Shown here in pieces: positions 47,704 to 58,158 of a stretch of 64,000 bases of DNA. Each line of letters begins with the position of its first letter. Position 1 is the stretch's first letter. The stretch lies in the NCBI GenBank assembly GCA_963556145.1, contig OY744465.1:6696001-6760000 (forward strand). The letters run 5' to 3'. This DNA is from Hygrocybe punicea. Taxonomy: Eukaryota > Basidiomycota > Agaricomycetes > Agaricales > Hygrophoraceae. The position numbers and the translations under genes are program-made. The notes beneath the pieces were generated by a model. It saw only the letters and a list, made by a program, of their open reading frames with translations. It ran no database searches and was not told the origin of the DNA.

Positions 47704-48099
47704 ACGTGGTGATGAGAGTGTTCTTCGACCCACGCTTCTCTTTTTCTCATGGTTTTCCCACTTCTTACATTTTTTCTCGCGAGACAACTTTTTCCGGCCT
47801 CACCACCCCCCAAATTTTCACTTTCCCTAGACCCAGCTATGTCCACACGACCCCCCGCAACTTCGTTCGACGTTCCGGAGCCCCGCGTTCCCCATCAGGA
47901 TCCCACATGGCCCGCTACTGCGAGTTTTGGACAACCCAACGAAAATCGCATCGCCGCCGCGCGGACCCCGTTTTTTTCATGCACCCCGGACCCAAAATGC
48001 ACGCGTTCGACTCCCCGCACCCTTGGCTCATCTGCCAGAACCCCCCGTCGCGCCTCGTCGTCTCAAACGAACCGCCCCGCACCTTTTGGTCGCCCCATG

Positions 48100-48620
48100 G
48101 ATCTGCCACGTCACCATTGTTAGACCCCCCGTTTCTCGTCACCCCCACCCCTACACGGACCCATTCGACTCCCCGCACACTCGTCCCACCGGCCAGGACC
48201 CCCCGTTCCCCTCCATTGTGCCAAACGAACCCCCACCGTCGTTTTCGGACACCCGAGCCACGCGCCACGTCACCATCGCGCGGCCCCGTTCTGCCAGCAC
48301 AACCGGCCCCAGACCAGCTCACCAATCTCGCGGCCCACCCCCCAGAGCACCCTGCGTCTCGCTAACGCCCCGAACGAGCCCCCACCGCCGTTTTTGGTCA
48401 CACCACGGATCCGTCGCGCCCCCCCGTTCTTTCGTGTACCCCAGCCTCACACGGACCCATTCGACCTCCCGTGCCCTCGTTCCACCGGCCAGGACCCCCC
48501 GTCCCCCTCCATTGCGCCAAACGAGCCCCCGCCGTCGTTTCCAGACACCTGGGCCAGGCGCCACGTCACCATCGCGCGGCCCCGTTCTGCCAACATACCC
48601 AGCTCCAGACCGACTCACAA
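48100..48620 (+). repeat. Degenerate tandem repeats in element A interior
   Basis: A block around cgccacgtcaccatcgcgcg recurs with a period of 296 bp (48264 and 48560), with a more diverged partner near 48105. Flanking gaccccccgt...ccaaacga(g)cccc phrases repeat as well. Confidence 0.8.
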
Positions 48621-49383
48621 AGCTCGCGGCCCACCCGTTCACCATCCCGGAGCACCCCACCTCGATCCAATACCACCGTGCCCACCGTTCCCAGACCCCC
48701 ACCGCGTTCCGCCACGTCACCATCTCTCGGCCGGATTCTTGCACCATACCCGGCTCCTCGAGCCCTCGTTCAGCTCCCCGCAACCTCGTTCTCGACCCTG
48801 GCGACTTCCCCGACCCGTAGGGACCCAAACGAGTCACCGCCGCGACCACTTAGCACCCCAGCGCTAGTCCCCTCATATCGAGAATCCCCGATGCCACCGC
48901 ATGGCCCAATGCACCCGTATGCTTTCCCTTTCCCCCGTTTACACCGTACCTTGTCCCGTCCTATCCCCTTTCCCCACCCTCGACATTTATTGGATATTCG
49001 ACCTATCTACGAACCATCACTGCTCGACAGCACCGTACCTATTTACTTTCGCACGAACCACCCAGTCTATTTTCGGATCACAAGAACTCACACCCTGGGC
49101 TACAAGAACTTATGGTTTTGAACGTTTTTATCCTACCCTGCGATGTGAGTCCCAGAGGCATTCGAGGATGGAGGAGCAGAGCAGAGTTACAGTTTGGTCA
49201 TCTACCACCCCCAACGATCTTGGAGGACGATACGGTCCCGCCTCACGTGTAAGGCCCGGGGCATCGTGAGGGACTGGGAGTCGTGACTGGAGAGTTTTTT
49301 TCTTGGTCAGTTTTGTTTTGCTTTTTGTTTTCTTTTAGTAGCGGTATGGTGACGAGGACGTCACCATGAGGAGGAGGGGCACT

Positions 49384-49541
49384 TGTAGTAGTTGTGCCTG
49401 GTCAGTCACGTGATCAGGTTCCCACGGTTTGACCTAGTTAGTAGCCTTCCAGATGTAGTAGTCAGTCCATCCTTCCTATCCAGTCGACCTTTCCCTCGAG
49501 TCCTGCGTGAGCCCCCGGAGTGGTACCTCGGTACCACTCCA
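49384..49541 (+). repeat. Element A 3' LTR
   Basis: 158 bp, identical by eye to 47546-47703. Confidence 0.93.
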
Positions 49542-49545
49542 CCGC

Positions 49546-50655
49546 CGCCTCATGTCAAAGCTAACTTCGTCTCCGCTGTCGAAGTAACCACCTACGAACC
49601 AGAGGCCACTACCGAGTACGCCGACATCTTTCAGTCCACGACGTCCGACATCGACGACGACAACGAACAGATTAAGGTTCTGGAAGCCGAAGTGCAGCGG
49701 CTTCGTAAACGGGTTAGATTCGACGGTGTAGAGATCCCATCTAAGGCGAAAGGCAAGTCTAGAGAAACGTTTCCCAATCTGCCCACCACTTCCACGTCTG
49801 TCCCCGCCGCGAAACCCGCCGAGAAAACGGCCAGACCTATCAACGAGCAGCCGATCACCATAGTCCCCCCCTTCGAACACGCGGCCGACCGAGCCGACCG
49901 CCCTTGTACCGCGCACTCCCCAGAACCTTCCCGCATCGCACCCCCAATACCGCTACCAAGCCCCCATCGAAGATCCCGGTATCGCCAAATCCGTCATCGA
50001 CCGCGCGCTCGATTCTCAAGTCTGCATTTCGCAGCGAGAACTTTTAGCCATGTCGTCCGACGCCCGCCGTCACATGAAGGACCTCACTACGTCGAAAAAG
50101 GTCACCGCCGAGAGTAACAACATCGAGGTCTTCCATTTTCACGCACCCGAAATCCCCACTCGCGCCTGTCAACACTGTCAGGAAAACGTCCCGCTCGTCG
50201 TCGGCCGCGACTCAGTCCCTCTCCGTGCGGTCTACCCGCTCATCAACGGCAAATTCGTATTCGAGTGCGTCCTCGACAACGGTTCCATGATCATCGGCAT
50301 GCGGCGCGATATTTGGGAGAAACTCGGTTACGGCCTCCAAAATATGAAGATGCGGATGCAGTCGGCAAATAAAAGCGACAACGACACCCTCGGCCGGATC
50401 GCCAACCTAAAATTCACTTTTGGCGACGTCGATCTTTTCCTCCAAGTCCAAGTCGTCGACGACGCCCCCTACGAAATCCTCATCGGCCGCCCGTTCTTCA
50501 CGCTATCCGAAGCCCTTACGAAGGATTATAAAAACGGAGAACAACAAGTCACGATCACGGATCCAAACACCGGCGCCGTCGTCACCTTGCCCACCATCGA
50601 GCACAACCAAAAGAACCGACGAGAGCGGTCCGACACCGGAAAGCCGGATTTTTAG
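49546..50655 (+). pseudogene. Gypsy Gag C-terminus and protease
   Basis: Continues gag after element A: HVKANFVSAVEV, then an acidic linker and a coiled-coil-like IKVLEAEVQRLRKRV. A frame change between about 49870 and 49940 is needed to enter the frame PQYRYQAPIEDPGIAKSV, then QRELLAMSSDARRHMKDL. The protease core follows: VFECVLDNGSMIIGMRRDIW with the DNGS form of the aspartyl catalytic loop used by this retrotransposon group, and later YEILIGRPFF. It ends at TAG 50653-50655; pol is in the -1 frame right at this stop (tttttag). Confidence 0.85.
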
Positions 50656-52919
50656 AAGTCGAGGACCCGGAGATACCTCTCGGAAAGGACGCACCGGGAG
50701 ATGAGAAGCCGCCACTTGAAAGCGACCACACCTATACCACGAACTATGCTTCCCTTTTGCCGTTTCCCCTAGAAGAGGACTTATGTTTTTCTATCGATTT
50801 AGATTTCTCTTCGTCTCAGCCTCAGACTGCCGCCCAGTACATTTCATTGTTGACCGATGTACAAAATCAGCTACGTACTACCGATACCCTTCCTTCGTCT
50901 TGTTCCATCTCCGCTCCTGCGTCACATATTTCCTCTTCGAATATTTGTAACAAAGCCTCTACTGAACACGCTACTTATATCTCGTATACCACCCCCCCTA
51001 CCAGGGACCTAAAAGGAGTCGCTACCAAGAAAAAGTATAAGAAGGTAGCCGATCGTATCCGCCCAATTTCTACCACTCTCCCCGACGAATACCGCATCAT
51101 ACGCGAGATCACCGGCGACCCGCTAGCCGATTTACCCACGCTCCCGACTCACCCGCCCGACTTTACACCCGGCACCCGCTATACCCAGGAACGACACGAC
51201 GCGATGCCGATGAACCCGGATGGATTCCTTTGGCCTGAGGAAGAAAAACTCGGCCACCATATCATCAAAACGCAAGAAGCCGCCTTCGCCTGGAACGAAT
51301 CCGAGAAAGGCCAGTTCAATACGGACTACTTCCCACCGATCCACATTCCCACCGTACCGCACGACCCGTGGGTCCATCGCAATATCCCAATCCCACCTGG
51401 CATCCTTAACGAAGTCATCGGCATCATCAAAGACAAAATTAACGCCGGTACCTATGAACCCTCGAATTCGTCATATCGCTCCCGCTGGTTTTGCGTTTTG
51501 AAAAAGGACGGGAAGTCTCTTCGAATCGTCCACGATCTACAGCCGCTTAACGCCGTCACTATCCGCGATCCCGCCGTACCGCCCATGACCGAGCACTTGG
51601 CCGAGGCCTTTGGCGGCCACTCTTGCTACACTTCCTTCGACCTCTTCGTCTCTTTCGACCAACGCCTCGTCCACCCCTCGTCTCGGGACTATATGACTTT
51701 TCAGTCTCCACTCGGAACGCTTCGACTTACGCGGATTGCTATGGGATACACAAATTCCCCACAGATCCTACACGGTGACTCCACGTACATCCTCCGTGAC
51801 GAAATCCCTCATCTTGCCGTTCCGTATATGGACGATATTCCCGTTAAAGGGCCTCCAACCCGCTACGAGCAACCCGACGGTACCTACGAGACTATACCCG
51901 AGAACCCGGCAATCCGACGTTTCATTTGGGAACACTTCCAAGGTGTCAACCGGGTCATCCAGCGTTTCCGCTATGTCGGCGGTACCTTCAACGGCAAAAA
52001 ACTCGAGTTGTGTCGACCCTCAGTCATCGTTGTTGGCCACCGATGCACATACGAAGGAAGAGTAGCCGACGACTCCAAAGTACAGAAGATTCGCGATTGG
52101 CCACTGCCGACCAACCTCACCGAAGTTCGCGCCTTTCTCGGTATCTGCGGCGTCTTGCGTATTTTTATCAAGGACTTCTCGCTTCACTCCCGACCCCTCG
52201 TCCGCCTTACCCGCAAAGGTATACCCTTCGAATTTGGTGAAGAAGAAGAGACCGCCGTCGACTACCTCAAAAACGCCGTCATTACGTCGCCAGCGCTGCG
52301 CGCTATCGACTACACGCGTGAATGGGAAGTGATTCTCGCCGTCAATTCATCCGTTCTTGGAGTCGGCTTCGTTCTTATGCAAATCCGCGCCGACGGAAAG
52401 CGCTATCCGAATCGCTTTGGTTCAATATCGTGGAACGAACGCGAAGCCCGATACTCCCAGTCCAAGCTCGAACTCTACGGCCTCTTCAGGGCCCTCTGCG
52501 CCTATCGGATTTTCATTATCGGCGTCCGCAACCTCACCGTTGAAGTCGACGCGAAGTACATAAAAGGGATGCTCAACAACCCCGACATTCAGCCCAATGC
52601 AACGATCAACCGATGGATAGCCGGCGTGCTCTTATTTGACTTTAGACTCGTTCACGTACCCGCTTCCGCACACGGTGCACCCGATGGACTCTCCCGACGT
52701 CCCCGCGCTGCAGAAGACCCCGAGGAGATCAACGATTCCGACGATTGGCTCGACCACTCCTACGGTTTCTTTATGGAAGTCGTCAACTACCGACCCATCC
52801 CCATACCGTCTAAGCCGATTGCCGTATGCAGCCGCTGCCGTGCCACAGCCGACCGACTCCAAGAATTACCCGCCGTCCTCGTCTACACAAATCAGGAAGC
52901 TGTATCTGACATACCGTGA
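50656..52919 (+). pseudogene. Gypsy reverse transcriptase and RNase H
   Basis: The frame opens just upstream of 50656 (LEVEDPEIPLGKDAPG) with no ATG, so it depends on frameshifting or fusion with protease. RT motifs in order: RWFCVLKKDGKSLRIVHDLQ, CYTSFDLFVSFDQRLV, SPLGTLRLTRIAMGYTNSP, and the catalytic box VPYMDDIPVKGP (YMDD). The connection then reads CTYEGRVADDSKVQKIRDWP and VRAFLGICGVLRIF. RNase H starts ILAVNSSVLGVGFVL, where Asn (52344-52346) replaces the expected catalytic Asp. KLELYGLFRAL and HGAPDGLSRRP supply the later acidic residues. It is closed by TGA 52917-52919, in frame with integrase. Confidence 0.92.
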
Positions 52920-54305
52920 TCCGATAAAGCCCGCGCGGCCGACGCTCGTCTTGCCCTCGTCGAGACTTGGTTACGAGATCTAACCCGACCCGCGAACTTC
53001 ACGGACGAAGAATACCGTCTGTTCCTACGATACGCCCTTGAATTCTTCGTCACCGATAACAAGCTTTGGCGCAAAGACCGTCACGGAAAACACAAACTCG
53101 TCATACCGCCCGACCGCCGGCTTCAGTTACTCAAAGACGCTCACGACTCTCTCGGCCATAAAGGTATATTCTCCGTCCACGCTCGGCTACTCGATCGTTT
53201 CTGGTGGCCGCACCTCGACCACGACGTTAAATGGTACGTCCAGTCTTGCCATCAGTGCCAAGTACGGCAAATGCGTTATCATCACATTCCGCCCACCGTC
53301 GCTACACCGGCCTCACTATTTCGTAAAGCGTATGTCGACACAATGTTTATGCCACGATCCGGCGGCTATCGATACATCGTCCAAGCCCGTTGCTCCCTGT
53401 CCGCCTACCCTGAGTTCCGCATGTTACGCCGCGAGACCGGCTCCACCATCGGCACGTTCTTGTTCGAAGACATCTTATGCCGTTGGGGCGCTCTCGAAGA
53501 AATCGTTACCGACAACGGCAAGCCGTTCGTAGAAGCGCTCGACTATCTCGCCTCCCGCTACGGTATCCGCCACATCCGCATTTCGCCCTATAACTCACAA
53601 GCGAACGGACCCGTTGAGTGTCGCCACCTAGATGTCCAGGAGGCCATTATGAAAAGTTGTGACGGAGATGAAAAGAAATGGCACACCGTAACCCACTCCG
53701 TATTTTGGGCTGAACGGGTCACGACACACAAAAGCCTCGGATACTCGTCCTACTACATCGCACACGGAGTAGAACCGCTTTTTCCATTCGATTTTGCCGA
53801 AGCTACGTACATGGTTCCGACGCAAGATACGATGTCTACGACCGACCTTATAGTCATCCGCGCCCGACAACTTCGTAAACGAGAAGCCGACCTCGATCGG
53901 GTCAAAGAAAAGCTTACCAAATCTCGGCTCGCGTCCGCCCGGCAATTCGAGCAGAAATACGCCAACACGATCAAAGTTTACGACTTCGAACCCGGTAACC
54001 TCGTTCTCGTCCGAAATTCACGTATCGAAATGTCTCTCGATCGTAAAGCAAAACCGCGGTACTTTGGACCCATGGTTGTCGTCAGGAAAACAGAAGGCGG
54101 ATCCTACATACTCGCCGAACTCGACGGTGCGGTTTCTAAATCTCGATTTGCCGCTTTCCGAGTCGTACCCTACCACGCCCGCTCAAAAATATCGATACCG
54201 TTGGACGACTTCTTACAATACCCCGATGCCGACGATACCGATTCAAACGATCTTGATGATCCGACGTACCCGCCCTCTATAGACTCCTCACCCGACGACG
54301 ATTAA
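52920..54305 (+). pseudogene. Gypsy integrase
   Basis: Same frame as RT, separated only by TGA 52917 (CGA would give Arg). The zinc-binding HHCC region reads LLKDAHDSLGHKG, then WPHLDHDV and QSCHQCQ. The DDE catalytic core carries Asp in AYVDTMF, Asp in VTDNGKPF, and Glu in SPYNSQANGPVECRHLDVQ. The C-terminal region RKAKPRYFGPMVVV is a chromo-like/GPY-type segment that aids target choice. The acidic tail ends at 54305. The integrase domains look intact, so only the upstream stop blocks expression. Confidence 0.9.
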
Positions 54306-54513
54306 GCATTTCATTTATATTCTGTCCACGTTATACCCCCATTTTATTTAGTTCCTCTTAGTTTTCCAACGATATGACGAATGATGCGAATAGTCCTATG
54401 TCTTCGGGAGCCGATCGGCTTTCCTTAGCTGGGTGAACAAGCTGACACGTCTTTTATGTACACGATATATTTTTTTTATATATACAATGGGCTTGTTATT
54501 TTATATATATATT

Positions 54514-55901
54514 TTACAGGCGGCCGGTCTCGTAATCCCGCTTCAACATCGCCAACCTTGAGGTCGACCGTTTGAGATTGACGCGAAGCCGCTGGAACTC
54601 TTGACCGAAGTGGACGAGGTGACGGTTGACGTTGGTGCCCAGGGCTCCCAGCTCCTCCGTAAGGACCGCTAGCCGCGCCGACACTTGCTCGTAATTCTCC
54701 ATCGTCAAAACAAACGGGTTCGCTGCCGAGGCCGTCCTAAGCCTTTTCGTCGGCCGCTCTTCCTCCGACTCCTCCTCGTCTTCGTCATCGTCCTCGACCG
54801 ACTCCACATCCTCGACCCGCGGTTTGCTCGTTGAGGCCCGGGCAGGCCTACTGCGGATGGGTTTTGTCGTGAACGACAGCGGCTTCCTCGTGCCGACCGC
54901 GACCTCTTTGCCCTTTCCGGTATCCACCTTGCGCCGACCCCCGCCCGTCCGGTGTGTAGCGTTAGTACATCTCTTCTTCAGCCTCCGGCATCGTTCGCAC
55001 ACGTAGCCCGTGATGCCTCGACACGCCTCTTGCGCCTTGACGCAGTTGGTGCAGGGTTGTAGGGGAAACGGCCCGGTGAACTGTTACCAGGATCAGTAAC
55101 TAAAGAACATATGAACCGACACAAGAACTCACCGTCGTACCAGCCAAGTCTCCGGTCTCTACGCCCGGCGTATCTACGTCTTCTACATCGGCCGGTGTCT
55201 CTGGTGCCGGGTCGACGGGGCCTTCCTCTGGCTCAACTGCAGCTTCCCCTTCCAGAATCGACTCAGTCCTTGGTTCACCCGCGTTTGCTTCAGCTCGCCG
55301 TTCTTCGCTGAGCCGCCACCGATACGCGGCTCCATCCCTTTCAACCCGGTCCGCTTCTTGATTCCAGTGCTGCTCGTGTTGTTCTATTCTAAGCCGCTCT
55401 CGCCTTTCCTCTGCCGCCTTTCGCCTTTTCTCCGCCTCTGCTCGTGCACTTGCCTCTGCCATCCGTTTGGCCTCCTCTTCCCGCGTAGCCGCTTCTTCAT
55501 CCGCCCGCCGTCTGGCTTCTTCCTGTTCCTGCCTCTCCCGGTCCGCCGCTTCTTTCAGCCACTCTTCGACATCGTTGGCGTACGATTGGCGGTCGGCCCA
55601 TAACAGTGGCGTTACTGGCCTCGTACCACCAGCTCGGAGTTCCGCGACGATTCCATTGTAAGCACGCTGGCGGGACGGCATGAACTATCTTAGGACACAC
55701 GTAGTCAATAAGGAAACTCACCAGCGCCTTCTTGCGGCTGCTTAACCATTGTTGGGCCATCCCCTCGTTGCCGTCCACCATCGTTACGAGGTCGTCGCTA
55801 TGAAACACGGTGACCGCGTTGACGGCCTCTTCGTAGTCCGCCCGGACATCGGGTTCGATGCTTTCGACGAAAGCGAGGAAGTTGTCGTAGACTTGGGACA
55901 T
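54514..55901 (-). CDS. Antisense gene in the retrotransposon: coiled-coil protein with Zn2Cys6-like cluster
   Basis: Three exons on the strand opposite gag-pol: 55901-55722, 55666-55133 and 55080-54514. The introns (55721-55667 GTGAGT...CGCCAG; 55132-55081 GTGAGT...AACAG) join in phase to a 426-residue protein. Exon 1 has an acidic/aromatic head (MSQVYDNFLAFVESIEPDV). Exon 2 is a Glu/Arg/Ala-rich coiled coil (residues ~85-170). Exon 3 carries C-x2-C-x6-C-x7-C-x2-C-x6-C (residues 248-276), the spacing of fungal Zn(II)2Cys6 DNA-binding clusters, with basic RRLKKR in the second loop. An acidic DDDEDEEESEEER stretch and a C-terminal helix follow. No lesion is seen, unlike gag-pol. A nuclear regulatory role is inference. 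Confidence 0.82.
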
Positions 55902-56054
55902 TGTGAACGTGTGATGGTGTAGAGGAAAGGTCGGATCAACAACGAGAAAATTTTTCTTTTTTTACTTTGCCGTTGTTTGGCCGCTCACGTGATTGGCCAC
56001 ATTCGCGACCCGCATTCGGAGACCCCATATTCTCGACCACGGATGGTCTCTATT

Positions 56055-56070
56055 AGAAGACCCAAGGAGA
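56055..56070 (+). promoter_or_regulatory. Probable polypurine tract of the gypsy element
   Basis: agaagacccaaggaga directly abuts the 3' LTR start. It is purine-rich but interrupted by ccc, so it is a weak candidate. Confidence 0.5.
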
Positions 56071-56865
56071 TGTAGAGGGTCCTCGACCCTCTGAGGCCGT
56101 AACATCGATATCTAGCGAATCCGCTCGAACCCGACGTCTCTAGCAATCTACGTTCGAACCCGACACAACCCGACGCAACCCGATGCATACCGACTAGCAC
56201 GGCCGCTCACGTACCTGGACGGTCTATCTCCTAAACTCACGGAACTTCAAATATCATAGATAGATCTCATCGGACTGGGATCCCGACATCGGACTTGCCT
56301 TATTCACGCCTAGCGTCTCCCTTATGGGGATATAGTAAAGTATATTGCATCTTTTACGGTTTTTTATATCTTCCACCCATTTTCCCTGTCATCGTCGCCT
56401 CGCAACGCTCTTCCTACTTCCCCATTTTTATTCTCCTTTGTCTCCTCTCATCGGCCGAGGACTCTCGTCCGAATCTAGGTACACAAATTTGTAGTATAAA
56501 AACGGTGCCCAAGCGCCGTCTCAGAATAAGAAACCAGTTCCCCCATTTCCTCTCTCTGAGAATTAAGTCTCTCAGTAAATTCCATCGCACACATTGCTCG
56601 TCGGATTCCTCGACGCCCTCCCCGTCGTTCTACCGCCTTTATCTCTACGTTTCTCGTCACCCGACACCCGACCCGCCGTACCCGACATCGTCGGCTTCGT
56701 CGGCTTCGATCGGTCTCGATAGATTTCAGTAGTTTACTCGGCGGCTTCTTACTTTTTATATCCTATTATCTTACTGAAGCTTGTTAGACTATTCCTAGTC
56801 ACTTCTACGCTGACCCCACAGGCTTAGGATTATTATTCCGCAGCCACCCCGACCTCGCCTTTACA
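56071..56865 (+). repeat. Gypsy 3' LTR
   Basis: 795 bp. Differs from the 5' LTR by three transitions and an extra 9 bp (ttcgtcggc duplicated near 56695). Its plus-strand TATA is at 56495. The antisense gene starts 170 bp to its left. Confidence 0.95.
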
Positions 56866-57379
56866 GCGTCGTCTCCAACATCTTGCGAACCATAGTTTGC
56901 CCATCTTGTCATGAACTTCATTTCGTCACCTTCTCCTTTCTCTTGTGTATTTCAAGAACTCCCCCTTTAACCCAGCCCCATTGACCGCCCATTGACCGCT
57001 CTCCTCATGAAGATCAAGGGATCCCCCCTTGGGTATGGTGATGTTCAGACAGTTCCCTTTCGTAGATCTTGTAAGGAATGGCGTTTTTGTAGGAGATAGT
57101 GAGCCGGAAGAGACCGCCCGCCCCAAACGTAGATGAAAAATTTGTCCTCTGTACCCTCGAAGACGCGTTGCATGTTGGAAATCTTGTTTGAAAGGTGCAT
57201 AGAAAAAAGTGGATGTGGCCACTAAGTCAAAGTAGATGCATGAACAACCAAAAAAATCGGGGCGACGCGAGGAACAAACCAAGGACGAAAAATGGCTTCA
57301 GAAAAACCCTGCAGGCAAGGTAATAATAACGCTGGGATGCGTCAGGAGCAGCAAACCGTGAATACACGATGCTTCTTAC
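56866..57379 (-). other. Possible 3' exons of the 57.4-58.2 kb gene
   Basis: Minus-strand sequence here is protein-like in more than one frame, for example GAGGLFRLTISYKNAIPYKI at about 57130-57070, but no exon chain could be fixed. The gypsy target site gcgt is at 56866. Confidence 0.35.
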
Positions 57380-58158
57380 CTTTACTAGTAGTACAGCGCT
57401 GCCGCCATTTGTTTGACGCATTGTCAATAATTTCCATGAGCCTCTGATACCCATCCTCTGTTGTAACGTCAGTCTCCCGCCTATCCGCTAGAACTGCATC
57501 TATTATGCGCTCGGTAGACGGTGTAACGTAATTGGGGGTTCACGCTGCCTGTAGCTTTGTCCATGCGATGAAAAGTAAGCCTCTGTCCCATGGCGCCGAT
57601 ACCTTGTTGCCTGGGAGTGGGGGTGACATCGTAAAGGGCGCGAAACCTATCCCTCGTCTGGGCGTCCGCATCCATGTTGCTCGAAATGTGGTTGATATGG
57701 AGAGGTGATTTGATTGCGAGGAAGAAGATGGGGAGATCGTTCACTCTAACGACGTAGATGATGACGAAGGCAAAGAACGCACACCGATGGCCTGGGGAAG
57801 GAGTAAAAACTTCATCGATGAAGCATAATAGTTCATTGAGGATCTTGTCGTTACACACTGTAGTATTTGTCATTGATGATAGTCGAGCGGGATGTTGAAC
57901 ATGGTCACTGTGGTCAAGGTCTGTGTCCGCGAAATGTTGAACTGCCCCGAGTCGTACCTTCTCCACCTTCAAAAATACAACCCTCGCTAGCTTGCCGACT
58001 GCACACATCCCTGAGCGATTGCTGCAGAGTTCTGTTGACAGCAGATGGTCACGGTCGAGAATGGTTTCGTGCCAGGTACTCTCAAGGCTCATAGCGAACA
58101 CCACAATCTCGTCATTCGGTACGTTAATTTCGCAATCTGTAGCTTGATTTAGCCTCAC
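57380..58158 (-). CDS. Conserved hypothetical gene (agaricomycete-type)
   Basis: A 225-residue frame from 58158: FFAFVIIYVVRVNDLPIFFL, then MDADAQTRDRFRALYDVTPT and GAMGQRLTFHRMDKATGSVN. A frame continuing downstream reads VTTEDGYQRLMEIIDNASNK and then WRQRCTTSK at about 57460-57380, followed by a GTAAG donor. I recognise this wording from hypothetical proteins of mushroom genomes, with no known function. A stop or frame change near 57481 (TAG within the CGAT-rich stretch) lies between the two parts, so the copy may be defective. Confidence 0.5.

Larger units (their letters stand above)
47546..49541 (+). mobile_element. Element A: small non-autonomous LTR element inside gag
   Basis: 158-bp LTRs at 47546-47703 and 49384-49541, identical by eye, flanked by ccgc direct repeats (47542-47545 and 49542-49545). 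Primer-binding-like TGGTGATGAGAGTG lies at 47707, and polypurine gaggaggggcact at about 49371-49383. The 1.68-kb interior lacks gag and pol. It is C-rich with degenerate tandem repeats, so its overlapping plus-strand frames are low-complexity artefacts. It is the same family as element B. Identical LTRs and its position inside the gypsy make it one of the youngest insertions here. Confidence 0.93.
45067..56865 (+). mobile_element. Ty3/gypsy LTR retrotransposon with antisense gene and nested LTR element
   Basis: LTRs 45067-45852 and 56071-56865 (both tgtagaggg...tttaca), with 4-bp direct repeats gcgt outside (45063-45066 and 56866-56869). Internal order: primer-binding site, gag, protease, reverse transcriptase, RNase H, integrase (Ty3/gypsy order). 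A three-exon gene on the opposite strand precedes the 3' LTR. Element A (47546-49541) is inserted in gag. The LTRs differ by three substitutions and one 9-bp indel by eye, so insertion is recent. Lesions: a probable lost start (ATA), a frameshift near 49.9 kb, an RNase H Asp to Asn change, and a TGA at 52917. Confidence 0.95.

Noticed and set aside
47682..49121. Several long plus-strand ORFs in element A
   Set aside because: Overlapping frames in C-rich, tandemly repeated sequence, Pro/Arg/His-rich with no domain; composition artefacts.
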